64,000 nt of DNA from JAGNRR01 sp964389575. Its GTDB lineage: Bacteria > Bacteroidota > Bacteroidia > Chitinophagales > Chitinophagaceae. The position numbers and the translations under genes are program-made. The notes beneath the pieces were generated by a model. It was given only the letters and a program-made list of their open reading frames with translations. It did not search any database and was not told the origin of the DNA. Of the stretch, positions 9,901 through 18,356 are shown one piece after another (within the stretch, counting starts at the first letter, position 1; every line of letters begins with the position of its first letter). Location of the stretch: assembly GCA_964389575.1 (NCBI GenBank), contig CAYMFF010000006.1, positions 4,253 to 68,252 of the forward strand, read 5' to 3'.

Positions 9901-10164
9901 GTTATTAATTCAGCGATTAATGACACTATGAGCCGAACAATTATGACTTCACTTACAGTATTCTTGACATTGCTTGTACTCTTTATATTCGGTGGTGAGG
10001 TAACTCGTGGTTTCTCTTTTGCTATGATGATTGGTGTTATAACGGGTACGTACTCTTCTGTATTTGTAGCGGCTCCAATATTAGTTGATTTAGACAAATC
10101 TGATAAATTAACGAAAGAAGAAGACAAAGAGGCGAAAATCAAAGAGCTTAAAGAACAAGCATAG
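6994..10164 (+). CDS. secDF: Protein translocase SecDF (fused SecD-SecF)
   Basis: A 1056-residue fusion of the two RND-type Sec accessory subunits, which use the proton gradient to pull exported proteins through the inner membrane. SecD has one N-terminal membrane helix, the LGLDLQGGMNV motif near residue 97 and a bundle of five helices at about 560-710. SecF begins near 718 with its first helix at about 735, the GVEFSGGRSY motif near 762 and helices from about 872 to 1035. Residues about 275-345 form a Ser/Thr/Asp-rich insert inside the SecD periplasmic domain, probably a flexible linker. The single-chain form is usual in Bacteroidota. The C-terminus is charged and cytosolic. A strong hairpin terminator follows. 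It supplies the export step that precedes type IX secretion. Confidence 0.96.
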   Translation: MKLKGLVWFFTIALILISLYQLSFTLVTRNFESNVAAKAEAKILKERPQLKDSAQTLDFAVKNKTRLMLDSLGTEEAYPLLGTSYKKCKEQELNLGLDLQGGMNVVLEVGIDKLVSKLSNNPSDGNLKNAIKAANAKKANSGDDFITLFEQAYSELNPEGKLAPLFVKNSTEKLSFNSSNSDVIAMLRTEADEAFERTANVITKRIDQFGVSQPTLNAEKDKGIITVELAGVQNPEKVRKYLQATANLEFWETYSVHEIVQNIIDADEALKTYNDSKGGAVDTDELTTTETPAEVVTTDSGDSTKTTKKDDGSVSSLLGGDVNATGGDDSASLANLTEEEQMAKARNENPLRFYMGQIMQPGTDQKTGQIINNCQVSVVRNIDIPKLKKLFAMDVVKREFPRDLFFAFGPVDKRTIPEEDKRSEYSFLYSLRRQSPSNFQAPIDGDAIDKAFADFDQTGNAEIIMQMDNKGGGKWAQLTKKNIDKPIAIVLDSMVYSAPAPRQQITGGRSSITGSFGIEEAKDVANVLKTGKLAAPAKIVQEQVVGPTLGKEAIEGGKMSFGISFLIIFILMLLYYNSGGWIANVALILNLIFTIGVLSALGASLTAAGIAGLVLTIGMAVDANVIIFERIKEELADGRSYEEAVDEGYKRSYAPVLDGHLTNLITAFVLFAFGLGPVLGFATTQIIGLFLSLFCGILVSRLFTDIMTNKDRHLKYFTGLSKKLFRTFNFKFIQWRKKAYIISGIVALLGIAAFFNGFDYGVEFSGGRSYTVRLANAVKTQDVRKDLQASFGGEFPVVKTIGNANQVNITTAYKINDLKSAEASKEVLNSLYTGLIAGNYLDKSISKEKFEKDIIVGSQEVQPTISDDLRDGAIYATIISLILITLYIFLRFRRWQYSLGTIIALLHDVLVTLAVFSFARKFVPFAMEIDQHFIAAILTVIGFSMNDTVVVFDRIREYFRKRPGSSKTEVINSAINDTMSRTIMTSLTVFLTLLVLFIFGGEVTRGFSFAMMIGVITGTYSSVFVAAPILVDLDKSDKLTKEEDKEAKIKELKEQA

Positions 10165-10184
10165 AAATTAATTTAACTAATACA

Positions 10185-10218
10185 ATCCCGTCTAGCATTC
10201 GCCAGACGGGATTTTTTT
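10185..10218 (+). terminator. Rho-independent terminator after secDF
   Basis: CCCGTCT (10187-10193) pairs with AGACGGG (10204-10210), with further GC pairs inside the loop, and is followed by seven T. This is the clearest intrinsic terminator in the window. Confidence 0.9.
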
Positions 10219-10230
10219 ATGATTGATACC

Positions 10231-10238
10231 TACCTTCG
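10231..10238 (+). promoter_or_regulatory. -7 box TACCTTCG
   Basis: TACCTTCG matches TAnnTTYG and ends 4 bases before the ATG at 10243, just after the secDF terminator. It argues against the in-frame ATG at 10219, which would lie upstream of the promoter box. Confidence 0.5.
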
Positions 10239-10242
10239 CGCT

Positions 10243-12633
10243 ATGCAAAAAATTGCAATTCTTTTATTGTTATTGAGTCTAACATTCTTTTGCCAAGCGC
10301 AAAATATTACTCAAACAGTTCGAGGAACGATAGTTGATAAAATATCGAAATCACCAATTATTGGTGCAACTGTCGTGCTAAGTGATAAAACAAAAGGAAC
10401 GAAAGCAGATGTAAATGGCAGATTTCAATTAAAGAACATTCCTATTGGACGAGTTAGTCTAATAGTAACCAGTGTCGGTAAACAGCCGCTTTATCTTAAT
10501 AATCTAGAAGTGAACTCTACGAATCAATTAGTATTGAATTTAGAAATGGAAGATCGTGTGACGCGTACTAAAAAAGTGGTTATTCGATCTAAGAAAGATA
10601 AAAGTAAAACGCTGAACGAAATGGTTAGTGTGAGCGGACGGACTTTTTCTGTGGAAGAAACTCAGCGATATGCAGGAAGCAAAAATGATATAGCCCGTAT
10701 GGCGCAAAGTTTTGCGGGTGTTCAAGGAAGTAATGATGCTAGAAATGATATCGTTGTGCGGGGTAATTCTCCCGTCGGTGTTCTGTATAGGCTAGAAGGA
10801 ATGGACATTCCAAATCCGAATCATTTCGCTGCGGCTGGTACAACTGGTGGGCCAATTAGTATGATTAATAATAATGTACTTGCTAATTCTGATTTTCTAA
10901 CATCAGCATTTCCAGCGCAATATATGAATGCTACTTCGGGCATTTTTGACTTAAACCTGAGAAGTGGAAATAATCAAGAATACGAATTCTTAGGTCAAAT
11001 TGGATTTAATGGAATTGAGCTCAATGCAGAAGGGCCGTTAAGCAAAAAAAACAAGAACAGTAGTAATTCGTTTATTGTTGGATACCGCTACTCTACTCTT
11101 TCTGTTTTTAATGCGCTCGGCGTAAACTTCGGAACAGGAACTGCCGTTCCAAAATATCAAGATGGTAGTTTTAAATTGAAATTCTCAGATAAAAAAGGTA
11201 GCACGACCCTATTTGGGATTGGTGGTGTAAGCAATGTAAAACTTTGGGATAGCGAAAACGAAGGTGCTAGTCTTTTTGGTGATAGTGGACAAGATTTTAA
11301 CTATAGAACAAATACAGGACTGATTGGCTTAAGTCGTTCATATTTGATATCGAAAAAATCATATACCAAAACTACATTAGCCATACGTGCCAATTCTACA
11401 AAAACAATCCTGGATACGTTTACCACGAACCCTGATCTTGACAAAGCACCCTTTTACAGAGACAACTCATATGAAGGCGCAATAAGTCTTCATTCTTTTT
11501 ATCAGACAAAATTCAGTGCCAAAACAAACTTGCGGGTTGGCGCTTATTTAGACAGAAACTTCTTTAAACTGACCGATAGCGTATTCGTTGGTGCAAGAAA
11601 TTCTTTCGTTAACCTGACCAATTACAAAGGCGCACTCTACACTATTAAACCGTATGCTCAATTACAATATAAATACTCCGAAAAGCTTCAAACTGTAATT
11701 GGAATCAGCTCTATCTATTTCCCTTATAATAATACATTCAGCTTAGAGCCCCGTTTAGGAATAACCTATAATGTAAATTCAAAAAGTAGTTTAGCACTTG
11801 GCTATGGTTTGCATAGTAAGATTGCTCCCTTTAGGTCCTATTTTATCGAAACAGAAATTACGCCAAATAATTTTGGAACGACCAATGATAATTTAGGTTT
11901 TTCAAAAGCACATCACATAGTACTAGCCTATGACCGAAATTTAAATAAACACACAAGAATAAAATTAGAAACATATTATCAGCATCTGTTTAATGTACCA
12001 GTTAGCAGATTCACAAATACATTTAGTTTATTAAATCAAGGTGCCGAGTTTGGCGTGCAACTTCAAGATAGCATGGTTAATGGTGGCACGGGAGATAACT
12101 ATGGTGCAGAGCTTACATTTGAGCACTTCTTACATAAAGGTTTTTATTACTTAGTTACGGGTTCTGTTTATCGATCGACCTATGAACCATCAGATGGCAA
12201 AACCTACCCTACAGCTTTCGATGGTCGATATGCAGCGAATGTTTTAGGTGGTCGAGAATTTATGTTGAAAGAAAAACTTTCAACATCAGGTAAAGCAAAG
12301 CAATATAGTTTCACATTAGATTTTAAAAGCTTGATAAATGGAGGACTTCGTTATACACCGATAGATTTAGAAGAAAGTATTATTGCAGGCGAAGCTGTTT
12401 TTGATAATACAAGAGCTTTTAGCGAAAGGCATAAACCTTATTTCAGGATAGATTTTAGAATTGGATTTAAAGTACAAACAAAAAAAGTAACGCATGAATG
12501 GGCTTTTGATATTCAAAATGTAACGAATCAAAAAAATATCTTTGCGGTTCGTTTTGACCCCAATGAGTTAGCATTGAAAGAAAGTTATCAAACGGGGCTG
12601 CTTCCCGTTTTTCAATATAGAGTTCGATTTTAG
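10243..12633 (+). CDS. TonB-dependent outer-membrane receptor with carboxypeptidase-like N-terminal domain
   Basis: 796 residues from the chosen start. The signal peptide (MQKIAILLLLLSLTFFCQAQ) begins at 10243, whereas the upstream ATG at 10219 would add eight polar residues and precede the promoter box. Residues about 25-105 form a CarboxypepD_reg-like beta-sandwich (VRGTIVDKISKSPIIGATV). The plug follows at about 150-240, with NDIVVRGNSPVGVLYRLEGMD, and then an outer-membrane barrel ends in an aromatic VFQYRVRF tail. Substrate unknown: there is no SusD partner next to it, so it is unlikely to be a classic SusC. Its stop overlaps the convergent alkD-like gene by 4 bases. Confidence 0.9.
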   Translation: MQKIAILLLLLSLTFFCQAQNITQTVRGTIVDKISKSPIIGATVVLSDKTKGTKADVNGRFQLKNIPIGRVSLIVTSVGKQPLYLNNLEVNSTNQLVLNLEMEDRVTRTKKVVIRSKKDKSKTLNEMVSVSGRTFSVEETQRYAGSKNDIARMAQSFAGVQGSNDARNDIVVRGNSPVGVLYRLEGMDIPNPNHFAAAGTTGGPISMINNNVLANSDFLTSAFPAQYMNATSGIFDLNLRSGNNQEYEFLGQIGFNGIELNAEGPLSKKNKNSSNSFIVGYRYSTLSVFNALGVNFGTGTAVPKYQDGSFKLKFSDKKGSTTLFGIGGVSNVKLWDSENEGASLFGDSGQDFNYRTNTGLIGLSRSYLISKKSYTKTTLAIRANSTKTILDTFTTNPDLDKAPFYRDNSYEGAISLHSFYQTKFSAKTNLRVGAYLDRNFFKLTDSVFVGARNSFVNLTNYKGALYTIKPYAQLQYKYSEKLQTVIGISSIYFPYNNTFSLEPRLGITYNVNSKSSLALGYGLHSKIAPFRSYFIETEITPNNFGTTNDNLGFSKAHHIVLAYDRNLNKHTRIKLETYYQHLFNVPVSRFTNTFSLLNQGAEFGVQLQDSMVNGGTGDNYGAELTFEHFLHKGFYYLVTGSVYRSTYEPSDGKTYPTAFDGRYAANVLGGREFMLKEKLSTSGKAKQYSFTLDFKSLINGGLRYTPIDLEESIIAGEAVFDNTRAFSERHKPYFRIDFRIGFKVQTKKVTHEWAFDIQNVTNQKNIFAVRFDPNELALKESYQTGLLPVFQYRVRF

Positions 12634-13295
12634 ATAATCTTCCGAACTGCTTCTCGATAACTTAAAGGATTTAAATTTATTTTCTTAACGTAGCTCAACA
12701 CCCATTCGGGATTGTAATTTCCGTATTCTCGCAACGCCCAACCAATTGCTTTATTGATAAAAAACTCGTCCGAGCCTAAATTACTTTCTATAACAGCCTG
12801 CAACAACTCTGTATCTGTTTCAAGCCTAAATTTTAGTTGTGAAATAATTGCCGATCTCCGTAACCACAAATTGTCAGCCTTACTCCATTTCATAGCGGTT
12901 TCAAATTGCAATTCCCGATTCTTTTTAAAAACAGGCAAACTGATTAATGTATTAACCGTATCTACTGTATCCCACCACGAATTATTCAAAACTAAATACT
13001 CGCTGATTTTTAATGTATCTGCAGAAAACTGTTTTTTGAAAGCATGTAAAGTATCTAAACAATAATGATGCATTTCACGCTCAGGATAAGCATAACAGAT
13101 TTTTGCAAAGGTCAAGAAATCTGTTGCTTCCAACGTAAAGTTCGCATTATGTTTTTTTGAAAGCTCTCGCCTTGGTTTTGCTTTAATGCCAAAATGAGGA
13201 AATTTATTTAGCATATAGGCGGTCATTCTATCAGCTTCATCCTCACTGCGATGAGCATCAAATAAATTAAACATATTGCCAACATGCAGCTTCAT
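12630..13295 (-). CDS. AlkD-like DNA alkylation repair protein
   Basis: 221 residues matching the HEAT-like alpha-helical DNA alkylation repair family, which lifts alkylated purines out of DNA. Family landmarks visible are the NNSWWDTVDTV segment (about residues 104-114), SKADNLWLRRSAII (about 140-153) and FINKAIGWALREY (about 181-193), the last typical of AlkD. The WWDTVD Asp is the expected catalytic acid. The gene starts 3 bases after the DUF819 gene ends, so the two minus-strand genes are probably cotranscribed. It overlaps the convergent receptor gene by 4 bases at the stops. Confidence 0.85.
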   Translation of the reverse strand: MKLHVGNMFNLFDAHRSEDEADRMTAYMLNKFPHFGIKAKPRRELSKKHNANFTLEATDFLTFAKICYAYPEREMHHYCLDTLHAFKKQFSADTLKISEYLVLNNSWWDTVDTVNTLISLPVFKKNRELQFETAMKWSKADNLWLRRSAIISQLKFRLETDTELLQAVIESNLGSDEFFINKAIGWALREYGNYNPEWVLSYVKKINLNPLSYREAVRKII

Positions 13296-13298
13296 TCT

Positions 13299-14585
13299 CT
13301 ATGGAATTACTCCTTGTAACTGGCTGGCCAACTCCATAAGTTGAGCACTAAACTGTGCAGCAATAGTACCAATTGCATAACCTAAAACTGCCAATAAAAC
13401 TCCTACTGGAGCCAAGGCCGGATGAAAAGCAGCCGCTACTACCGGAGCCGATGCAGCTCCGCCAATATTTGCTTTGCTACCTACCGCCAAAAAGAAAAAC
13501 GGCGCTTTAATTAATTTGGCCACAATGATTAATAGTAATACATGAAAAGCCATCCATATTAAGCCTAATAATATGATCCCAGGATTTTCTAATATTAGTG
13601 CCATATCCATTTTCATACCAATTGTAGCCACTAAAATGTAAATAAAAATACTTCCAATCTTACTAGCGCCATACCCTTCTAAATTTCTTGCTTTAGTAAA
13701 AGAAAGAACCAAACCAAATATTGTTGCCCAAACAATCAACCAAAAAAAGCCACTAGTCAATGAAGACTTTTCCAAGGCTGGAATGGATTCAAAAACAGGC
13801 ACTAGATTTGATGAAAAGAAATGTGCCAAAGAGGTAAAAAAGAAACCAATCCCTAGTATAACAATATAATCTTTAAGCTTGGGTTCTTTTTTTATGCCAG
13901 CGCTGAAAGTAGCTACTTTCTGTTTCAATTCTTCAATAGATGATGCATCAGCCTTAAACCATTTATCAATTTTTGCATTGCGACCAATACCTAAAAGAAG
14001 TATGGCCATCCAAATATTAGCCACCACAATGTCTACTAGTACCATCGCACCATATTTATCAGGATTATATTGATTTACCTCCAACATAGCAGCTTGATTA
14101 GCGCCTCCTCCTATCCAGCTTCCAGCCAAGGTACTCAGGCCACGCCAAACTGCATCTACCCCAACTCCTTCCACTGTTGCTGGCCACAATTTAGCCATTA
14201 TCAAAATGGCAACTGGTCCTCCTAATACGATTCCGGCTGTAGCCGTAAAAAACATGATTAAACTTTTACCGCCCAGTTTCATAATGGCTTTTAAATCAAT
14301 GCTCAAGGTCATTAAAATAAGCGAAGCTGGCAACAAATAATTCTTAGCCACATTATAAGTTTCAGTTTCTTTAGCAGATATAATTCCGAGTGAGTTTAAT
14401 ATGGCGGGAAGCAAATAGCACATTAATAGTGCAGGCACGTACTTATAGAATTTAGGAAAAAAACCACCCTTAATATTAGACGTGTAGAAAACTACTGCAA
14501 GACATAACATTAATAGACCAAACACGATTTTATCATCCGAAAAAACAGGTGTGGCATCTAAGAGTATGGTTAAGTTTTGAAACAT
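13299..14585 (-). CDS. DUF819 family membrane transporter-like protein
   Basis: A 428-residue polytopic inner-membrane protein with about ten to twelve hydrophobic helices, of the DUF819 (YjcL) family, which resembles carboxylate or sodium-coupled transporters. Recognisable segments are GSWIGGGANQAAMLEV (about residues 156-171) and ANIGGAASAPVVAAAFHP (about 379-396), the paired conserved loops of the family. A charged cytosolic stretch (about 205-245) splits the two halves. No substrate is known for this family. It lies immediately upstream of the alkD-like gene on the same strand and divergent from purD. Confidence 0.85.
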   Translation of the reverse strand: MFQNLTILLDATPVFSDDKIVFGLLMLCLAVVFYTSNIKGGFFPKFYKYVPALLMCYLLPAILNSLGIISAKETETYNVAKNYLLPASLILMTLSIDLKAIMKLGGKSLIMFFTATAGIVLGGPVAILIMAKLWPATVEGVGVDAVWRGLSTLAGSWIGGGANQAAMLEVNQYNPDKYGAMVLVDIVVANIWMAILLLGIGRNAKIDKWFKADASSIEELKQKVATFSAGIKKEPKLKDYIVILGIGFFFTSLAHFFSSNLVPVFESIPALEKSSLTSGFFWLIVWATIFGLVLSFTKARNLEGYGASKIGSIFIYILVATIGMKMDMALILENPGIILLGLIWMAFHVLLLIIVAKLIKAPFFFLAVGSKANIGGAASAPVVAAAFHPALAPVGVLLAVLGYAIGTIAAQFSAQLMELASQLQGVIP

Positions 14586-14677
14586 AAAAAATAGATATTA
14601 AAATGTTAGTATTAAAAAAGGACAAGATAAGAATAAAATATAAGACGTAGTATTTTTACCACTAATACGATTCTATT

Positions 14678-15952
14678 ATGAACATACTTCTTTTAGGTGG
14701 CGGTGGCAGAGAACATGCGTTGGCGTGGAAATTAAAGCAAAGCATATCATGCGACACATTATATATTTCTCCAGGCAATGCCGGAACAGATTCTGTTGGA
14801 ACAAATGTCAAATTAGACATAAATAACTTCAATACAGTCGGTACATTCTGTATAGAACATGATGTCAAAATGCTCATCGTCGGACCAGAAGACCCTTTAG
14901 TTAATGGCATTCAAGATCATTTCAAAGAAGATAAAAAATTAGCTGAAATAATAGTCATTGGACCTTCGGCTAAAGCCGCACAATTAGAAGGAAGCAAAGC
15001 TTTTGCAAAACGATTCATGAAGAAATATGAGATTCCAACGGCGGGTTATAAGGAATTTACAATTGAAAATTTTAGAGAAGGACTTACCTATATTGAAAGA
15101 CAAACCCCTCCTATCGTAATAAAAGCAGATGGATTAGCTGCTGGAAAAGGCGTAATTATAGCTCAGTCTCATGAAGAAGCAAAAGACGCTTTTACTGATA
15201 TGGTTCAAAACAAAAAATTCGGTACCGCTAGTAGCAAAGTAGTTATCGAACAATTTCTTGACGGTATTGAAATGTCGGTTTTTGCCTTAACAGATGGCGA
15301 GAATTATTGTTTGCTACCAAACGCAAAAGATTACAAAAGAATTGGCGAAGGCGACACGGGTTTAAACACGGGTGGCATGGGCGCTATTTCACCCGTACCA
15401 TTTGCTGATGATGCATTTATGAAAAAAGTAGAAGAAAAAGTAGTCAAACCAACCATTCGTGGTATCGCTTCTGAAAAATTTGATTACGTTGGATTTGTTT
15501 TCTTCGGATTAATAAAAGTAGATAACGAACCTTACGTTATTGAGTACAATTGTAGACTAGGCGATCCGGAAACAGAAGTCATTTTACCCAGATTAGAAAA
15601 TGACTTAGTTGGTTTGTTTGAACTAGCTGGAAATAGAAAAATTGAAACGGCATCAGTATCTATTAAAGAAGAAGCATGCTGTACTGTAATTTTAGTCTCT
15701 GGAGGCTATCCCGAAAGTTACCAAAAAGGAAAAGTTATCAAAGGGTTGGAAGAACAAACTAAATCCTTGATATTTCATGCAGGAACAAAAATAGAAAATA
15801 AGGAAGTAGTTTCAAATGGCGGAAGAGTTTTAGCGATTTCTTCATTCGGAAAAAATGTTCAATCTGCATTAAAGCAAAGCTATGAAACTGCCAATACCTT
15901 ATGTTTTGAAGAAATGTATTACCGTAAGGATATTGGATATGAATTCGCATAG
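14678..15952 (+). CDS. purD: Phosphoribosylamine--glycine ligase
   Basis: 424 residues, normal for PurD, which joins glycine to phosphoribosylamine with ATP in the second step of purine synthesis. The N-terminal Rossmann-like domain begins MNILLLGGGGREHALAWKL. The ATP-grasp core contains IVIKADGLAAGKGVIIA (about residues 147-163), the acidic and metal-binding EYNCRLGDPETEV (about 288-300), and NTGGMGAISP (about 231-240). It stands alone here, divergent from the DUF819 gene, as is common for Bacteroidota purine genes. All motifs appear intact. Confidence 0.96.
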   Translation: MNILLLGGGGREHALAWKLKQSISCDTLYISPGNAGTDSVGTNVKLDINNFNTVGTFCIEHDVKMLIVGPEDPLVNGIQDHFKEDKKLAEIIVIGPSAKAAQLEGSKAFAKRFMKKYEIPTAGYKEFTIENFREGLTYIERQTPPIVIKADGLAAGKGVIIAQSHEEAKDAFTDMVQNKKFGTASSKVVIEQFLDGIEMSVFALTDGENYCLLPNAKDYKRIGEGDTGLNTGGMGAISPVPFADDAFMKKVEEKVVKPTIRGIASEKFDYVGFVFFGLIKVDNEPYVIEYNCRLGDPETEVILPRLENDLVGLFELAGNRKIETASVSIKEEACCTVILVSGGYPESYQKGKVIKGLEEQTKSLIFHAGTKIENKEVVSNGGRVLAISSFGKNVQSALKQSYETANTLCFEEMYYRKDIGYEFA

Positions 15953-16007
15953 CCATAAATCTTTAACATTTTGATATTTAAAAAATAGTGACCTTTGAAA
16001 GGACTCT

Positions 16008-16658
16008 ATGTTACTACGTTTTACATATCTGCTATTGTTATCATTTGTTTTAAATGTTCCTCTATGCATAGCCCAAACAAATGGTCAAACTGGTAAGATT
16101 GTTAAAAGTGCTGTTATTATTGATAATGACACCTTAGCCCATACCTATTTACCAACGGTCACTGTAATGAATCAAGAATTACTGGCCATGAATTCCAGGG
16201 AGCGAAAAAAATATTATAGGCAACGAAAAAGAAGAAGAAAACGATACACGAAACTTAAACGTAATGTTTACAAAACATACCCTTATGCTGTTATGGCGGG
16301 ATACGTTATGCATGATATCGACAGTGCGATGCTCACCATTCGTTCTAAGGAGGCCAAAGAGGTTTATAAGCGAAGAAAGGAAAAAGAGCTAACCAAACAA
16401 TATAAAGGACGACTAGAAAATCTAACTATGAGTCAAGGAAAAGTTCTTGTAATTTTAATTGCTCGTCAAACTGGAAAAGATTGCTATACTACGATTAAAG
16501 AACTAAAAGGTGGTTTCAATGCCAGAATGTATCAGACTTTAGCTACATTATTTGCCAATAATCTTAAACGGAATTACGAACCGAATGGAAAAGATGCAAG
16601 TATTGAATTAATCTGTCGGGAAATTGAAGCCAGTGGAAAATTTGTACGAACAAATTAG
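16008..16658 (+). CDS. DUF4294 secreted protein
   Basis: 216 residues with a signal peptide (residues 1-22, cleavage near CIAQ). The mature part has a very basic stretch (RERKKYYRQRKRRRKRY, about 63-79), YPYAVMAGYVMHDID (about 90-104), and the conserved LTMSQGKVLVILIARQTGKDCYTTIKELKGGF region (about 139-170, seen in segments) that marks DUF4294. The family is found in Bacteroidota and has no known activity. An imperfect -7 box (GACCTTTG, 15990-15997) lies 10 bases before the ATG. The bshB1 promoter box overlaps its stop region. Confidence 0.8.
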   Translation: MLLRFTYLLLLSFVLNVPLCIAQTNGQTGKIVKSAVIIDNDTLAHTYLPTVTVMNQELLAMNSRERKKYYRQRKRRRKRYTKLKRNVYKTYPYAVMAGYVMHDIDSAMLTIRSKEAKEVYKRRKEKELTKQYKGRLENLTMSQGKVLVILIARQTGKDCYTTIKELKGGFNARMYQTLATLFANNLKRNYEPNGKDASIELICREIEASGKFVRTN

Positions 16659-16659
16659 C

Positions 16660-16667
16660 TAACTTTG
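16660..16667 (+). promoter_or_regulatory. -7 box TAACTTTG for bshB1
   Basis: An exact TAnnTTTG box begins 2 bases after the upstream stop codon and ends 5 bases before the bshB1 ATG. A TTTG lies upstream at 16641-16644, but the 15-base spacing is short. It suggests bshB1 can be transcribed separately and nearly leaderless. Confidence 0.5.
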
Positions 16668-16672
16668 GTTTC

Positions 16673-17395
16673 ATGAAAGTTGATATTTTAGCTATTGGTG
16701 CCCATCCTGACGATGTTGAACTGAGCTGTTCGGGAACACTTTATACTCATAAACTTCTTGGACAAAAAATTGCTATTTGCGACTTAACAGAAGGCGAATT
16801 AGGATCTAGAGGCAGTGTTGAGTCTCGATATGCCGAAGCTGCAAAAGCTTCTGAAATTTTAGAATCTGATTATCGAGTTAATTTAAAAATGGCGGATGGT
16901 TTTATAGAAAACAACAAAGAAAATCAATTGAAGATTATCAAAGTACTAAGAGAACTACAACCTGACATTATATTGTCCAATGCTCCCAAAGACCGACACC
17001 CAGACCATGGTAAGGCCTGTAAATTAATAAGCGATGCCTGCTTTTTGTCTGGATTAAAAAAGATAGAAACAGACCAACCCATTTGGCGACCGAAACGAGT
17101 ATTAAATTACATACAAGATTTTTATCTTGAACCAGATTTGATAATAGATATCAGTGAAAGTTTTGATAAAAAAATGGAATCAATCATGGCCTATGGCACA
17201 CAATTTCATGATGCTACGAGTACCGATAAAACAAAAACTTATATTTCTTCAGACAAATTTCTTGCTAGTATTGAAGCACGAGCTAGGCTTTTTGGCAAAC
17301 GAATTGGCGTAGAATACGGAGAAGGTTTTCTTATGAATAATAGTCACTTAGGACTTCGCAATTTGAACGCATTGGTTCTTCCAGAAATAGCGTAA
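16673..17395 (+). CDS. bshB1: Bacillithiol biosynthesis deacetylase BshB1
   Basis: A 240-residue LmbE-type zinc deacetylase expected to deacetylate GlcNAc-malate during bacillithiol synthesis. The metal and catalytic motif AHPDDVEL sits at residues 10-17 and the second zinc motif DRHPDHGKA at about 108-116. The C-terminal IMAYGTQFHD segment is also typical of BshB1. Length and motifs match the family fully. The stop lies 2 bases from the convergent L,D-transpeptidase gene. Confidence 0.92.
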   Translation: MKVDILAIGAHPDDVELSCSGTLYTHKLLGQKIAICDLTEGELGSRGSVESRYAEAAKASEILESDYRVNLKMADGFIENNKENQLKIIKVLRELQPDIILSNAPKDRHPDHGKACKLISDACFLSGLKKIETDQPIWRPKRVLNYIQDFYLEPDLIIDISESFDKKMESIMAYGTQFHDATSTDKTKTYISSDKFLASIEARARLFGKRIGVEYGEGFLMNNSHLGLRNLNALVLPEIA

Positions 17396-17397
17396 TA

Positions 17398-18180
17398 CTA
17401 AAAAGTATAGTTGCCATCTTGGTCATACATTGTGGGTGGCACTTTCTTGGTTGCCTCAAAGTAATCGTAAGCTCTTTTTAAATTTATCCAAAACTTATGC
17501 TTCACATCTTCATTCTTATATTCTCTTCCTAAAAAGTTTAAACTTTTTTTATTGAACCGCACCGGAAAAATATGAACAGGGATATACATCTGACCTGCGG
17601 TTCTCGCTTGAACGCAAATTGTGTAGATTTCTTCTATATATTTATTTGTCATTGGTAAGCAACCAACCGTCATACAACCACCATGAATATAAATCCCTCC
17701 ACCGGGCTTATCTGCATTACTAAAAAATCGATCAGAATAATTAGGATAATTTAGTAAAAGAGATAAATGATAATTTGAACGAGGATTAAAATCTTCAATA
17801 AAATAAAACCCTTCAGGCACTTGGCGATCGCCTTCCCAACGTTTCGGTCCTAGAATACCTGATAATGCACAAACTTTGTAGTATTTAACCAAGGTAAAAG
17901 TATCGGTAATTTTGTTACGGGCGTAAAGCTCAAACTCATTACTCCCTTTAAACGAACGTATGTAAATATGCTTACTCGGATATTTTATTCCTTTATCATT
18001 AAATGCCTTGCGCAATAGATAATCAGAATTATTGTGAGCAGCTTTTACACGTTGCATTGAAAGCTGAAAATTCTGAAACTGATTATCCGGATATTGAGGA
18101 TCCAATGGCGGTTGCGCATTTGTAATCAACGGCAACAAAAATAAAAGAAGGATAAAACAGTAGCGCATATTTATTTTCAT
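17398..18180 (-). CDS. L,D-transpeptidase (YkuD family)
   Basis: 260 residues with a signal peptide (residues 6-22, cleavage near TNAQ). The catalytic YkuD signature is intact: His166-Gly-Gly-Cys, then TVGC with the nucleophile Cys174, followed by LPM. The upstream substrate-side segment GPKRWEGDRQVPEGFYFI is typical of the YafK-like branch. The enzyme would act in the periplasm on peptidoglycan peptides, either forming L,D cross-links or attaching/detaching partners; the sequence does not decide which. It is divergent from the aminotransferase gene. Confidence 0.88.
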   Translation of the reverse strand: MKINMRYCFILLLFLLPLITNAQPPLDPQYPDNQFQNFQLSMQRVKAAHNNSDYLLRKAFNDKGIKYPSKHIYIRSFKGSNEFELYARNKITDTFTLVKYYKVCALSGILGPKRWEGDRQVPEGFYFIEDFNPRSNYHLSLLLNYPNYSDRFFSNADKPGGGIYIHGGCMTVGCLPMTNKYIEEIYTICVQARTAGQMYIPVHIFPVRFNKKSLNFLGREYKNEDVKHKFWINLKRAYDYFEATKKVPPTMYDQDGNYTF

Positions 18181-18262
18181 AAGCCATACAAAGGTACAAA
18201 CTGAATTAAATCAATTCTACCTGAACTAGCTATGTTATCGTTAAAATCCACAGCTAATTTTA

Positions 18263-18280
18263 CACAGCTAATAAGCTGTG
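18263..18280. promoter_or_regulatory. Inverted repeat between divergent genes
   Basis: CACAGCT (18263-18269) and AGCTGTG (18274-18280) form a perfect 7-bp dyad with a 4-base centre. A further CCACAGCT copy at 18248-18255 can pair with the same right arm (AGCTGTGG, 18274-18281). There is no T-run, so it is more like an operator or RNA hairpin than a terminator. No regulator is encoded nearby. Confidence 0.35.
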
Positions 18281-18344
18281 GAAAAGAGGCATTATCAAAA
18301 ATAAACTCTGCTCTTTATTGGATACAATCTAGTTCTTGAAAGAC

Positions 18345-18352
18345 TATATTTG
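18345..18352 (+). promoter_or_regulatory. -7 box TATATTTG for the aminotransferase
   Basis: An exact TAnnTTTG box ends 4 bases before the ATG at 18357. A TTTATTG lies about 24 bases upstream, longer than the usual spacing. The box sits inside the alternative TTG-started extension at 18336, which it argues against. Confidence 0.55.
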
Positions 18353-18356
18353 CTTT

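Noticed and set aside
18336..18356. TTG start giving a 7-residue longer aminotransferase
   Set aside because: The codons overlap an exact -7 promoter box and the shorter ATG form matches the usual N-terminus.
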